Positions 24,581 through 33,073 of a stretch of DNA of 33,073 bases are shown here, piece after piece. The DNA comes from Legionella sp. km772. GTDB lineage: Bacteria; Pseudomonadota; Gammaproteobacteria; Legionellales; Legionellaceae. Below the pieces are notes generated by a model. That model worked only from the letters and a program-made list of their open reading frames with translations. It was not told the origin of the DNA and searched no databases. The translations under genes were made by a program, and so were the position numbers. The DNA is taken from contig NZ_RZGQ01000017.1 of assembly GCF_003989735.1 (NCBI RefSeq), positions 1-33,073 of the forward strand. The letters are read 5' to 3'. Each line of letters begins with the position of its first letter. Within the stretch, counting starts at the first letter, position 1.

Positions 24581-26359
24581 ATGCGTACACACTACTGTTC
24601 TTCAGTGAATGAATCAAGCTTGGATCAAGTAATCACTGCCTGTGGTTGGGTGCATAATCGACGCGATCACGGTGGTGTTATTTTTCTAGATATACGAGAT
24701 CGCTCCGGTCTGTTACAAGTTGTCTATGAACCCGAAAATAAGGAAATATTTGCCGTTGCTGAAAAATTGCGCTCAGAGTTTGTCGTTAAAGTAACAGGAA
24801 AAGTAAGGAGACGTCCTGAGGGCATGGTTAATGATCGTATGGCGACAGGTGCCATAGAAGTGATTGGGACGGCAATTGAAATTTTAAATCAAGCACCTAC
24901 ACCTCCATTTTTACCCGATGATCACCAAACAGTGAATGAAGATTTACGTTATAAATACCGCTACATTGATTTGCGACGAACCTCGATGCAAAATAAACTC
25001 GCGTTGCGTCACAAATTAACCAGCTGTATTCGGCAGTATTTAAATCAACAAGATTTTCTTGATATCGAAACTCCTATGCTGACTAAGGCAACACCAGAAG
25101 GAGCTCGTGATTATTTAGTTCCCTCGCGTGTGCATCCGGGACAATTTTATGCCTTACCTCAGTCCCCCCAGCTTTTTAAGCAATTATTAATGATGTCTGG
25201 TTTTGATAAATACTATCAAATCGTTCGTTGCTTTAGAGATGAGGATTTAAGAGCAGATAGACAACCTGAATTTACCCAGCTTGATATTGAAATGGCCTTT
25301 ATTGACGAGGAACATATTTTAAAGTTGATTGAAGGTCTATTAACAGTGGTCTTTAAAGAGACGCTTAATGTAACTATTCCAGAAAAACTCCCCAGAATGT
25401 CTTATGCTGAGGCGATGAGACGTTTTGGCAGTGATAAACCGGATTTACGAAATCCCTTAGAACTTCTGGATATTGCGGATTTGGTGAAAAATTGTGATTT
25501 TAAGGTTTTTGCTTCGGCTGCCAATGATCCTAAAGGACGCGTTGTTGCTTTAAAACTTCCTAATGGCAATGAGTTAAGCCGCAAAGATTTAGATGGTTAT
25601 GGGCAGTTTGTAGGTATTTATGGCGCTAAAGGTCTAGCTTATATCAAAGTCAACGATTTAGCAGCAGGAATGGAAGGGTTACAATCACCGATCTTAAAGT
25701 TTTTAAGTGAAGAAATTATTCAAAACATTCTAAAACGTACGGAAGCTCAAACGGGAGATGTGATATTTTTTGGTGCTGATAAGGAACATATCGTTAATGA
25801 ATCTATGGGCGCTTTGCGAATTAAATTAGGCCAAGATCGGAAACTCTTAAGTGAAGGCTGGCAGTTGTTATGGGTGGTTGATTGGCCTATGTTTGAAATG
25901 GATCACCAAAATAATCGTCTGCAATCTATGCATCATCCTTTTACGTCACCTCAAAACCTATCCGTTGAGGCATTAAGGGAAGAGCCCACTCAAACATTAG
26001 CCAAGGCCTATGACATAGTAATTAATGGTTATGAGATTGGCGGTGGCTCAATCCGGATTCATCAACCTCAATTACAGCAGGCTGTTTTTGATTTGTTAGG
26101 TATTAAAGAGCAAGAGGCGCAAGAAAAATTTGGCTTTTTACTTGATGCTTTACAATATGGTGCGCCTCCACATGGCGGGATTGCCTTGGGTATTGATAGG
26201 TTAGCAATGTTATTAACAGATTCAACTTCAATTCGTGATGTCATTGCCTTCCCTAAAACCCAAACAGCTTCGTGTTTATTAACGAGTGCCCCTTCAGCAA
26301 CAGGAGCAGCACAGTTAAATGAATTAGGAATTAGACTTGCTCCCATTCCAGCGAAATAA
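24581..26359 (+). CDS. aspS: Aspartyl-tRNA synthetase, probably non-discriminating
   Basis: This 592-residue class II synthetase charges tRNA with aspartate. An N-terminal OB-fold anticodon-binding domain (about 1-105) is followed by the catalytic domain, with motif 1 near [21 protein letters not shown], motif 2 [18 protein letters not shown], the bacterial GAD insertion (about 290-420) and motif 3 [13 protein letters not shown]. His30 (RRDHGG) and Gly81 (RRRPEG) correspond to H31 and G82 of Pseudomonas aeruginosa AspRS, residues linked to also charging tRNA-Asn; discriminating enzymes such as E. coli AspRS differ there. This points to an indirect Asn-tRNA route needing GatCAB. The ribosome site AAGGGTGG lies 7 nt before the ATG. 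The last 23 nt overlap the channel gene. Confidence 0.96.
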   Translation: MRTHYCSSVNESSLDQVITACGWVHNRRDHGGVIFLDIRDRSGLLQVVYEPENKEIFAVAEKLRSEFVVKVTGKVRRRPEGMVNDRMATGAIEVIGTAIEILNQAPTPPFLPDDHQTVNEDLRYKYRYIDLRRTSMQNKLALRHKLTSCIRQYLNQQDFLDIETPMLTKATPEGARDYLVPSRVHPGQFYALPQSPQLFKQLLMMSGFDKYYQIVRCFRDEDLRADRQPEFTQLDIEMAFIDEEHILKLIEGLLTVVFKETLNVTIPEKLPRMSYAEAMRRFGSDKPDLRNPLELLDIADLVKNCDFKVFASAANDPKGRVVALKLPNGNELSRKDLDGYGQFVGIYGAKGLAYIKVNDLAAGMEGLQSPILKFLSEEIIQNILKRTEAQTGDVIFFGADKEHIVNESMGALRIKLGQDRKLLSEGWQLLWVVDWPMFEMDHQNNRLQSMHHPFTSPQNLSVEALREEPTQTLAKAYDIVINGYEIGGGSIRIHQPQLQQAVFDLLGIKEQEAQEKFGFLLDALQYGAPPHGGIALGIDRLAMLLTDSTSIRDVIAFPKTQTASCLLTSAPSATGAAQLNELGIRLAPIPAK

Positions 26360-29309
26360 ACTTATCAAAAACACCAATTTTAGGCGTTGGTGTTTAAGCT
26401 GCATGATGCTCTTGATAGCACTTTTATGTTATCAGGGGCTTTATGCTGCCGAAAAAAAAGAGCAATTTACTAAAATAAAAGATAATCCTTCCACCCTAAT
26501 CGAATATTTAGCTCAAGAAAAAAATTTTCTTAATATTGCCATTAATAATGCCAAACAATATGTTTCACCCAAGGATAAAAAAGAATTTGACAACCGTATT
26601 GACCAAATCAAGGCATCATTAACAATTGTTGATGCAAAAATTGAAAGTTTAAATTCCTTTTTGGAAAATGAAAAAAAACAAAGTCTGGAGTTAAACCAAA
26701 AACTTAAATATTTACAGCAGCTCCCGCTAAATAATGATGAAATAAATATTCAAGAGCGTGTGGCAAAAACAGAAACCTTACTGACAGTAAGCAATAAAAC
26801 ACTTGAATTAATTAATGAAAATATTAATTTAGCCCAACAATTAAAAATTGAGTTAAGCGAAGAAACGAGGAAGCTTCAGGTTTGGCAAGAGCATTTTGAT
26901 TTAGAGCAAAAACTTCTAATCATTAAAACTAAAAAAGCTAAATTAAATGAAGAGTTATTTAATTTATATCAAACTAATTTAAACCAAGAAAAGGATAATA
27001 AATCCGGTTCCATTAGCCCCGCGATAAAAATTGACCATCAGGCCGGCTTGCTGATTAATAATCAACATATCGCTTTAGTTCATTATGATTTAAATAGACT
27101 CAATATCGAAAAACGAACTATTAAAGCGGATATCTCTTTATTAAATAATCTGGATACTAAAAATTTACAAGCGGTGGTGGACATTTATAAAGAAACAATC
27201 GTTCAAATTCTTGGAATTGAAAATTCTTTGCAGCAATTAAAAGGTTCTTTAGATAAAGAACTTGATTTTGTAAATAATTCTGCTTTGAAGAAAATAATTA
27301 TTCGCTTAAAGGATTATTTAACTCAGCAACTAGAAGCATCGGCAAGTCTAAAGCAAACACTAACAACGAAGCTAGATAATTATCAAAATCAACTAAAACG
27401 CTTAATTTCTACACGACAAAGCCTGGCCCAATATAATATCAATAGCTGGCCTATTATCCTCAATAAAATGGCAGCGATTCCCGCGCAGTTCTATAAATAC
27501 ATTAAGACCTTGAGCTTAAAAGTGTACGATAGCTATTCCTGGCTTGAGCTTCTTCCTACGGTTATCCTCTGGGTGCTATTAGCTACTATCTTTATATTTT
27601 TCATTGTGTTTAATCACTTCTTAAAATCCTTAGAGGGAAATAAGGAGCGTTCAAGATTAACGGGTTACTTGTATGATGGTGTATTGGTTCTTATCCAAAG
27701 AAACATTCCTTATCTCTGTTTATTAGCAATGCTCAGAGTAGTTTTTTACTTCACCAGTATATCATTTGCCAATTATCAATTATTAACCAGTTTAATCACC
27801 GTTTGGTTTACGTTTAGAGTATTGATATTAATCGCGCGTTTAGCCCTATTAGAACGGCTTTCGGACGTTTCGGGTAAAGATGTCAAACTTTATTATCGTT
27901 TAAAATGGTTGTTTCTGTTTGGCGGATGGACCACCGCTCTAATGGTTTTAGGGCATTTAATGCCGTTGGCGATTATCGTGCAAGACATATTTAACCGCCT
28001 CTTTATGCTCTTTATTCTAACCGTTTCCTTAGTGCTATGGAAAAGTAAGGATATTATTCCTTATTTATTAAAGCCTTTTTTAAGCGAAAAAAAGCGCTAT
28101 GTGAGAAATGCTGTATCCTTGCTGATTATTTTAATTCCTATTACTTTGTTTACTACTGCAGTAATTGGTTTATTCGGCTTTATTAATTTAGCTTGGACCA
28201 TGAGTGGTTATGAAGCATACACCTTATCTGTGTTAGTCGGGTATATAATTGCCCGAGGTTTAACCGCTGATCTTTTAGAGTTATTATCTGAATGGATGAT
28301 CTCATCCTTAGAAAATGGTTGGTTATGGATTGAGGTGTTTTTAAAACCTTTAGATAAAATTTTACGAATCATTCTGCTGCTATTTAGTATTTTTATTATG
28401 TTTCAGATTTTAGGTTGGAACTCTGATTCTTTAGTAATGATTAGTTTAAATAAAGCGGCGCATTATACAATAATTAATTTTACTGGCATTCATATCACCG
28501 TTCAAAGTATTATCGAGTTCTTTATAGTATTGGCCATTTTTGTCTGGGCCGCAAAATGGACTCGTGAGTTTTGTTATCGCTGGCTTTATGTAAACGCTAA
28601 AGACGTAGCCTTGCGTAATAGTCTTTCTATATTTACTCAGTATGCCGTTATTATTCTTGGTGGATTTATCACACTTCATGTATTAGGCTTGGATTTAAGC
28701 GGGATGTCGATGATCCTTGGCGGACTTGCTGTAGGCATGGGTTTTGGTTTACGAGATTTTGCAAGCAATATCGTGGGTGGCATAATGTTACTTATCGAAC
28801 GTCCCGTAAGGGAAGGTGATTTAATTACTTTAGGCGAACATGAAGGACGGGTTGCTCACATAGGTATTCGCACCATGCGTGTCTCTTCTTGGGATAACAT
28901 GGAAGTGCTTATTCCTAATGCAGAAACTTTTAATAAACCCTTTACGAATTGGACCCTGCAAGACAGTATAGTCAGAACAGTCATTCCAATTAAAGTATGT
29001 CGTTCAGATGATCCCACTGTTGTACAACAACTTATTTTAGACGTTCTGGCAATTATTCCCGAAATTGTTCCCGATCCGCCCGCGCAGGTGTTCTTGAAAA
29101 AAATTGATGAGGCGCTAGTGGAGTTTGAAGTGCGCTATTTTATTAATGTCCAAACCCATTCGCGGGTAGAAATACGTTCTAAAGTTTTATTTGCTATAAC
29201 CGCACAATTTAAAGCTGCAGGAATTAAGCCGCCTGTTGAACCAGTAGCAATTGAAATTAAAGAGGGACATCATGATGCTCTTAACTCCCCAAAAGCGAAA
29301 TCCACCTAA
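26337..29309 (+). CDS. Large mechanosensitive channel, MscK/MscM (KefA-like) family
   Basis: This 990-residue protein is an MscS-fold channel with a long N-terminal extension. A signal sequence (about residues 17-38, ending GLYAAEKK) precedes a periplasmic, Lys/Glu/Leu-rich coiled-coil domain (about 40-375). About ten membrane helices follow (400-800), the last being the glycine/alanine-rich pore helix [26 protein letters not shown] (about 791-816). The beta and alpha/beta vestibule domains run to the C-terminus. Such channels open under hypo-osmotic shock. The start is uncertain: TTG 26337 has TAGGA 7 nt upstream and keeps the signal sequence, while ATG 26403 would shorten it. It overlaps aspS by 23 nt and mutH by 35 nt. 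Confidence 0.85.
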   Translation: MLPFQRNKLIKNTNFRRWCLSCMMLLIALLCYQGLYAAEKKEQFTKIKDNPSTLIEYLAQEKNFLNIAINNAKQYVSPKDKKEFDNRIDQIKASLTIVDAKIESLNSFLENEKKQSLELNQKLKYLQQLPLNNDEINIQERVAKTETLLTVSNKTLELINENINLAQQLKIELSEETRKLQVWQEHFDLEQKLLIIKTKKAKLNEELFNLYQTNLNQEKDNKSGSISPAIKIDHQAGLLINNQHIALVHYDLNRLNIEKRTIKADISLLNNLDTKNLQAVVDIYKETIVQILGIENSLQQLKGSLDKELDFVNNSALKKIIIRLKDYLTQQLEASASLKQTLTTKLDNYQNQLKRLISTRQSLAQYNINSWPIILNKMAAIPAQFYKYIKTLSLKVYDSYSWLELLPTVILWVLLATIFIFFIVFNHFLKSLEGNKERSRLTGYLYDGVLVLIQRNIPYLCLLAMLRVVFYFTSISFANYQLLTSLITVWFTFRVLILIARLALLERLSDVSGKDVKLYYRLKWLFLFGGWTTALMVLGHLMPLAIIVQDIFNRLFMLFILTVSLVLWKSKDIIPYLLKPFLSEKKRYVRNAVSLLIILIPITLFTTAVIGLFGFINLAWTMSGYEAYTLSVLVGYIIARGLTADLLELLSEWMISSLENGWLWIEVFLKPLDKILRIILLLFSIFIMFQILGWNSDSLVMISLNKAAHYTIINFTGIHITVQSIIEFFIVLAIFVWAAKWTREFCYRWLYVNAKDVALRNSLSIFTQYAVIILGGFITLHVLGLDLSGMSMILGGLAVGMGFGLRDFASNIVGGIMLLIERPVREGDLITLGEHEGRVAHIGIRTMRVSSWDNMEVLIPNAETFNKPFTNWTLQDSIVRTVIPIKVCRSDDPTVVQQLILDVLAIIPEIVPDPPAQVFLKKIDEALVEFEVRYFINVQTHSRVEIRSKVLFAITAQFKAAGIKPPVEPVAIEIKEGHHDALNSPKAKST
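26369..26395 (+). terminator. Hairpin just after aspS, inside the 5' end of the channel gene
   Basis: AAACACCAA (26369-26377) and TTGGTGTTT (26387-26395) pair perfectly around a 9-nt loop, 10 nt after the aspS stop. There is almost no T-run after it (TTTAAG). It may be a partial terminator/attenuator between aspS and the channel gene, or cover the alternative start region. Confidence 0.4.
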
Positions 29310-29955
29310 GACAGAAGCTGAGCTCCTAGAACGTTGTTCAGAGATTGAGGGGGTAAGCTTTGCTCAATTAGCTAATCAGTTAGGTGTTGTAATTCCAATG
29401 CAAGCATACAAGAGAAAAGGCCTTACAGGTCATTTGTTGGAGTTGGCATTAGGAACCGATGCTGGCAACCAAGCAGAGCCGGATTTTACTGAGCTTAGTG
29501 TTGAACTAAAAACTTTACCAATCGGTTTATCAGGTAGCCCCACCGAATCCACATACATAACGTCTATCCCCTTGCTTACCATCCATGAGCAAACCTGGCG
29601 TTCATCACAATGTTACAATAAATTAAAACGTATTCTGTGGGTGCCTATAGAAGGGGATAGAGCCATTCCTTATCAGCATCGACGGGTGGGCCAAGCTTTT
29701 CTTTGGTCACCTAATGCTCAGATAGAAGCTGTTTTAGAAGCTGATTGGAACCATTTGAGTACTGAAATAAGCACCGGCTATTTAGATACACTTGATGCAA
29801 GTATCGGAGATTATTTGCAAGTAAGACCGAAAGCTGCAAATGGAAAATCTCTATGCTATGGTTTTGACCGAGAGGGCAATAAAGTACAAACTTTACCTCG
29901 CGGTTTCTATTTAAGAAGCAGTTTTACCAAACTTATTTTAAATAAAAATATTTAA
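29275..29955 (+). CDS. mutH: DNA mismatch repair endonuclease MutH
   Basis: MutH nicks the unmethylated strand at hemimethylated GATC sites when activated by MutS-MutL. The 226 residues align along the whole of E. coli MutH (229). Counting from the ATG at 29275, the catalytic residues fall at the E. coli numbers: E56, D70, E77 and K79 (DFTELSVELKT). LKRILWVPIEGDRAIP, RRVGQAFLWSP and LQVRPKAANGKSL are also conserved. AGAGGGA (29261-29267) is spaced 7 nt from this ATG. An upstream ATG and a TTG are less well placed. The gene begins within the channel gene (35-nt overlap). Its presence implies a Dam-type methylase elsewhere in the genome. Confidence 0.94.
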   Translation: MLLTPQKRNPPKTEAELLERCSEIEGVSFAQLANQLGVVIPMQAYKRKGLTGHLLELALGTDAGNQAEPDFTELSVELKTLPIGLSGSPTESTYITSIPLLTIHEQTWRSSQCYNKLKRILWVPIEGDRAIPYQHRRVGQAFLWSPNAQIEAVLEADWNHLSTEISTGYLDTLDASIGDYLQVRPKAANGKSLCYGFDREGNKVQTLPRGFYLRSSFTKLILNKNI

Positions 29956-29987
29956 TGCACCTCATAAGATTCACTATTTTTACATAC

Positions 29988-30066
29988 ATAGATTAAATAA
30001 ATCTATTTATAGATAGAGCTGTTGTTTTTTATCCATATATAGATTATATTTATATATATATAGATT
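29988..30066. promoter_or_regulatory. Repeat cluster (ATAGATT) upstream of the toxin-antitoxin pair: probable autoregulatory operator
   Basis: ATAGATT occurs at 29988-29994, 30039-30045 and 30060-30066, and inverted as AATCTAT at 30000-30006. The first and inverted copies form a 7-bp inverted repeat with a 5-nt spacer. ATCTAT-TT-ATAGAT (30001-30014) is a second palindrome. The two proximal copies are part of ATATAGATT and lie exactly 21 bp apart, on the same helical face. The cluster ends 15 nt before the antitoxin start, where an HTH antitoxin would bind. The AT-richness makes chance copies more likely. Confidence 0.55.
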
Positions 30067-30081
30067 TCCTCGGGAAATAAT

Positions 30082-30486
30082 ATGAGCAACTCTATCGTGT
30101 TAAAAAGTAGCTTATCGGCAGTTTTAGATAGCGATAATTTACAAAAAAATACAGCAAATATAATTCAATTGTTCAAGCTTTGGGAGTTAACAGTTGATGA
30201 GCAATGTAACTTATTAGGTGGTATTAGCCCGCAACAACTTAATAAATTTCAAAAGGCGACTGCGCGTATTTCTGGACGGGATACCATTGAACGAGTGGGT
30301 AATCTTCTTGGTATACACAAAAGCTTAAGAATTTTATATCCTTACAATAAAGCGGTTGTGTATAAGTGGATAAAGGCTAGAAATAAAAAATTACATAATT
30401 TAACTCCTTTAGAAGTAATGTTGTCGGAAGGTTATATTGGCATTGCTCAAATTAGAAAATTAACGGATTATATGAGAGGAACTTAA
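30082..30486 (+). CDS. Xre/MbcA/ParS-type antitoxin
   Basis: This 134-residue antitoxin of a RES-type system has a degenerate Xre-like helix-turn-helix region at about residues 30-75 (LWELTVDEQCNLLGGISPQQLNKF). The C-terminal toxin-binding domain (about 85-134) is marked by the pattern W-(L/I)-x5-N-x-x-(T)PLE-(V)-(M)L (KWIKARNKKLHNLTPLEVML) and a final helix, IAQIRKLTDYMRG. Family members neutralise the toxin by covering its active site and often repress their own promoter. The stop overlaps the toxin start by one base (TAATG). The repeat cluster upstream fits an operator. Confidence 0.88.
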   Translation: MSNSIVLKSSLSAVLDSDNLQKNTANIIQLFKLWELTVDEQCNLLGGISPQQLNKFQKATARISGRDTIERVGNLLGIHKSLRILYPYNKAVVYKWIKARNKKLHNLTPLEVMLSEGYIGIAQIRKLTDYMRGT

Positions 30487-31181
30487 TGTCACTCTATGAA
30501 ACAATAATTGATTACTCACAGGATGTATTTCGAAATATTCCATCTGTTAAACCCTCACAAAATTTGTTTGATGATCTCAGTGACGATGAAACCAATTGGG
30601 ATGCAGCCAATCAATTAGAAATGCTTACCCACCCACTTCTTGAAAGTAATTCCCTTATTCAAAGAGGATTTGAATACAGTGAAAATTCCTTTATTGACTA
30701 TCCTTTTGAACATTTAACCGCTTCACGGTTTAGTGATGGAAAAACCCCATGCTGGTATGGTTCAGAAACTTTAGAAACCACTATTTATGAAACCGTGTTC
30801 CATTTTGTGAAAAACATCAATGATTCTATCGATGCATTCATTAACGAAAAAAAAATTATAGTCGATAGGCGAGTGGCAAAAACCTCCTGCATTGGCTTGA
30901 CTATTGATTTATCGTCTAAAACTGAAGAATTTCCTTGGCTTATTGATCCCATTAGTTACACGAGATGCCAAGAGGTAGGTCAGCGTATGGCAAAAGAAGG
31001 GCATCCCTTAATAAGGGTTAAATCGGTACGTCATCCAGAAGGCTTTAATATAGTAGCATTTAAAAGTCATGTATTGTCAAACGTCCGAGAACATTGCTAT
31101 TTAAGCTATTCGTTCAATTTGGATTCCAAGGAGGTTTCTATCCTCAGAGGGGAGAAAGCAATTATGGCCATTCCGGCCTAG
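30486..31181 (+). CDS. RES-domain toxin (NAD+-degrading type)
   Basis: This 231-residue protein has a RES domain, named after conserved Arg, Glu and Ser. Candidates are R81 in LTASRFSDG, E102 in TIYETVFHFV and S194 in FNIVAFKSHVLSN, with Y91 in CWYGSETLETT nearby. Characterised family members (such as mycobacterial MbcT) consume NAD+ by phosphorolysis or hydrolysis and arrest growth. Residues 1-60 extend the fold at the N-terminus. The gene follows the antitoxin with a one-base overlap, the usual order, antitoxin first. The downstream 184 nt are non-coding. Confidence 0.87.
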   Translation: MSLYETIIDYSQDVFRNIPSVKPSQNLFDDLSDDETNWDAANQLEMLTHPLLESNSLIQRGFEYSENSFIDYPFEHLTASRFSDGKTPCWYGSETLETTIYETVFHFVKNINDSIDAFINEKKIIVDRRVAKTSCIGLTIDLSSKTEEFPWLIDPISYTRCQEVGQRMAKEGHPLIRVKSVRHPEGFNIVAFKSHVLSNVREHCYLSYSFNLDSKEVSILRGEKAIMAIPA

Positions 31182-31292
31182 AGAACAGAAGTTAATAAAA
31201 CCATTTCGCCCTTAAAAGAGACATTCCTTAAGAGAAACCCAAGTTATTGAATAAAATTATCCATCTAGATTTTTAAAAATAAACAATTCATA

Positions 31293-31322
31293 TTGATCTA
31301 TTTTTGTTCTTTGTGTTAAAAT
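31293..31322 (+). promoter_or_regulatory. Candidate promoter of the leucine-rich-repeat gene
   Basis: TTGATC (31293-31298) and TAAAAT (31317-31322, 5/6 of consensus) are separated by 18 nt. The start codon at 31366 is about 35 nt from the predicted transcription start. Between the toxin stop and this promoter I see only AT-rich sequence. Confidence 0.4.
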
Positions 31323-31365
31323 TCCAAATTATATTTATTTGTATTATTTGGTTTGAGATACGTTT

Positions 31366-32766
31366 ATGAACATCGTTTTTAATGAACAGTTTGAGTTTAT
31401 ATTAAGTGAAGTTAATAATGAGGATATTGAAAATGGTATTTTTAGCTTTCCTCCTGCAATCACTACAATAGGAGATGATGCATTTGCACGGTGTACTAAT
31501 TTAATACGCATTACTATTCCAGAGCATATCACCGATATGGGGGATAACGTTTTTAGTGATGCAACTAATTTAGAAGAATGTAATGTTCACTCTGTGCTTA
31601 CAAATATTAAGGAAAACACCTTTTGGAATTGTGAGCGTTTGCAGAGGTTTATTATTCCATCCAGCGTAATCCAAATTGAAGATCAGGCTTTCATGAACTG
31701 CATTAGTCTGGAGGCAATTGAGATTCCTGATGGAGTGACTGAGATTGGGCGCTTTGTGTTCAGTGATTGTGTCCTTTTAGCGGATGTTAAACTTTCCAAA
31801 AACCTGACCACAATATCGGAGGGCTTATTTCAACGTTGCCATAGCTTGACCAGCATCACGTTATCCGAAAACCTTAAATATATTGAAACAGTCGCCTTCG
31901 ATGAGTGTACCGCCTTAGAAAACCTAGTTATACCCAAAACCGTGGTTTCTATTGGTGAAGGAGCTTTTGCCAGCTGTCAAAGTCTTACTAGCATTATTAT
32001 CCCTTCGGAGGTAAAAATTATTGATCGTAATACTTTTGCTAACTGCACCAAGCTAAAAGAAGTAATTCTTCCCGAAAATATTCAAGAGGTTGGCGAAGAG
32101 GCTTTTCAGGGATGTGAGCAATTAACCCGTATAATTATTGATACCGAATGTCCGCAGCATCTAGAGCGCATTAAACTGCTATTTTCACCAGAATTAAGTG
32201 AAAAAGTGCTAGCCAAAGGCCTAACTAGACTGCGACTTAAAATGCTAGAAAAGTTTTCAACTGAATGTATTGATAAACATCTTCGTCTAAAATTCTCTCC
32301 TGATATTTCCCGCTATGTGATGTCCTATGTCGAGCGCGAAGAAGAAAGAAAATTGCAACAAGAATTAGAAAGTGTGCCAATTGATGTAAATCATTACGAA
32401 ACCCGATTATGCGAAATACAAAAAAAACATATTGATGCTTTTAAGCGTAAAGAGGCTATTGAGTTTTTAACTAACTATCTGGCGCTAGTAAATAAAATCA
32501 AGTTAGAGCAAAGGGCTCAAAATCCTGATGGTTTCTTTTTTTCTAAAAAACTAAAGAGCGCTAAGGAACAATTTGCATCTACGCTGGAACGCATAATCAA
32601 GGACTTGAAAGCAAACAAAGCCCCTTTACTTTCACAGGACGAACGAGAAATACTAAATACTAAAAAATTTTTAAGTTTAAAATTATCTTCGTTTATTCAA
32701 ACAGGTTTGGGGTTAACCCCAAAAGAATCGTTATTACAAATTAAAATAGCCAATTGCACAAATTAG
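31366..32766 (+). CDS. BspA-type (LRR_5) leucine-rich-repeat protein, possible secreted effector
   Basis: This 466-residue protein has about ten tandem 23-residue repeats from residue 24 to about 258. The pattern is (I/V)-x-x-I-(G/E)-x-x-x-F-x-x-C-x-x-L-x-x-(I/V)-x-(I/L)-P, for example ITTIGDDAFARCTNL and VTEIGRFVFSDCVLL, as in BspA surface and parasite LRR proteins. The C-terminal ~205 residues are predicted helical and charged (EREEERKLQQELE; AKEQFASTLERIIKDLKANKAP). There is no signal peptide or membrane segment, so export would need a specialised system. In Legionella, eukaryotic-like repeat proteins of this shape are often Dot/Icm substrates; that is inference from context. It stands alone after the toxin-antitoxin pair. 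The ribosome site is weak. Confidence 0.75.
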   Translation: MNIVFNEQFEFILSEVNNEDIENGIFSFPPAITTIGDDAFARCTNLIRITIPEHITDMGDNVFSDATNLEECNVHSVLTNIKENTFWNCERLQRFIIPSSVIQIEDQAFMNCISLEAIEIPDGVTEIGRFVFSDCVLLADVKLSKNLTTISEGLFQRCHSLTSITLSENLKYIETVAFDECTALENLVIPKTVVSIGEGAFASCQSLTSIIIPSEVKIIDRNTFANCTKLKEVILPENIQEVGEEAFQGCEQLTRIIIDTECPQHLERIKLLFSPELSEKVLAKGLTRLRLKMLEKFSTECIDKHLRLKFSPDISRYVMSYVEREEERKLQQELESVPIDVNHYETRLCEIQKKHIDAFKRKEAIEFLTNYLALVNKIKLEQRAQNPDGFFFSKKLKSAKEQFASTLERIIKDLKANKAPLLSQDEREILNTKKFLSLKLSSFIQTGLGLTPKESLLQIKIANCTN

Positions 32767-32804
32767 TTTGGGCACTTGGGTTCATTTAAATTATTAGGTA
32801 GATT

Positions 32805-33062
32805 ATGAAAAAGAAACTCTCCATAAAAAAGGAAGTCCAAAAAATACAAAATTCCAATCAAGATATTGAAGTTTTAATCTTAAAATTGGAACGTTTATTA
32901 CAACAATGCCCAACAGGCGAGTCATCGGATAAAGACACCGTTAGGAAAGTATTATTAGCTAGGTCCGGGGATCTGGAACAAAATTCAGGAAAAATAAGAG
33001 CTATTCCCGGTTTGTTAGTTCATTCACCTTACTCTCAGAATGGCTTATCCACAAGTCCATAG
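32805..33062 (+). CDS. Small hypothetical protein, 85 residues
   Basis: I do not recognise this protein. The first ~50 residues (MKKKLSIKKEVQKIQNSNQD onward) are Lys- and Leu-rich and predicted helical. The last ~35 residues (from about ARSGDLEQNSGKI) are Gly/Pro/Ser-rich and look different in character, so the frame may have been cut or shifted near residue 52. AGGTAG lies 4-5 nt before the ATG. It follows the leucine-rich-repeat gene by 38 nt and could share its transcript. The window ends 11 nt after its stop, so a longer original gene cannot be checked. Confidence 0.45.
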   Translation: MKKKLSIKKEVQKIQNSNQDIEVLILKLERLLQQCPTGESSDKDTVRKVLLARSGDLEQNSGKIRAIPGLLVHSPYSQNGLSTSP

Positions 33063-33073
33063 GCCAGGAGAGC

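Noticed and set aside
29251-29274. Longer MutH starting at TTG 29251
   Set aside because: The Shine-Dalgarno AGAGGGA lies downstream of that codon, and the 29275 start restores the E. coli residue numbering of the active site.
30035-30067. AT-rich repeats considered as a CRISPR or plasmid iteron array
   Set aside because: The units are only 7-9 nt, spacing is irregular and there is no cas or rep gene; an operator for the adjacent antitoxin explains them better.
33045-33053. A consensus DnaA box (TTATCCACA); another at 165-173
   Set aside because: Both are single copies inside coding sequence, far apart, with no cluster, no dnaA/dnaN and no AT-rich unwinding region, so they are not evidence of an origin.

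Overview
The window looks like a chromosomal segment of a Legionella-type gammaproteobacterium. The DNA is AT-rich and genes are tightly packed with many 1-35 nt overlaps. Gammaproteobacterial neighbourhoods are present (coaE/zapD, fmdB-DUF502-aspS), along with a CSS-motif EAL protein, MutH and a BspA-type leucine-rich-repeat protein. The assignment to Legionellaceae is inferred from protein style and gene content; no marker gene was compared.

Layout. (1) 1-952, minus strand: the first codons of what looks like an IS4/IS701-type transposase at the edge, just downstream of an M1 aminopeptidase gene that ends at its GAMEN-equivalent motif and so lacks the catalytic domain. (2) 1094-5417: a plus-strand tripartite efflux operon (lipoprotein adaptor, ABC ATPase, ABC-2 permease, outer-membrane lipoprotein). 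(3) 5627-10053: single genes and a small operon (RlmM-like rRNA methyltransferase, an orphan, a SAM methyltransferase with a DUF167 protein and a MazG-fold protein, a secreted four-cysteine protein, beta-carbonic anhydrase). (4) 10103-15783, minus strand: zapD with an EEP-fold hydrolase, then an overlapping series bioA, EAL phosphodiesterase, duplicated secreted protein, coaE. (5) 15857-19266, plus strand: bioB-bioF-bioH-bioD, divergent from bioA across a compact control region with a candidate BirA box. (6) 19348-23420: an RND adaptor and pump without an outer-membrane partner. (7) 23652-29955: fmdB, DUF502, aspS, a large MscS/MscK-type channel and mutH, with several overlaps. (8) 30082-33062: an accessory-looking stretch with an Xre/MbcA-RES toxin-antitoxin pair behind an AT-rich repeat cluster, a leucine-rich-repeat protein that could be a secreted effector, and a short unknown ORF.

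Working together. The bio genes hold the late biotin steps (BioF, BioA, BioD, BioB) plus BioH, which releases pimeloyl-ACP; BioC is not here. BioA sits in the same transcription arm as a c-di-GMP phosphodiesterase and CoaE, which makes CoA. The AspRS has the H30/G81 pair typical of non-discriminating enzymes, predicting an indirect Asn-tRNA route elsewhere in the genome.

Several starts were moved from the longest ORF on the basis of Shine-Dalgarno placement (SAM methyltransferase, secreted protein, bioB, fmdB, mutH). No tRNA, rRNA, CRISPR array or replication origin was seen, and there is no gene-free stretch longer than about 300 bases.
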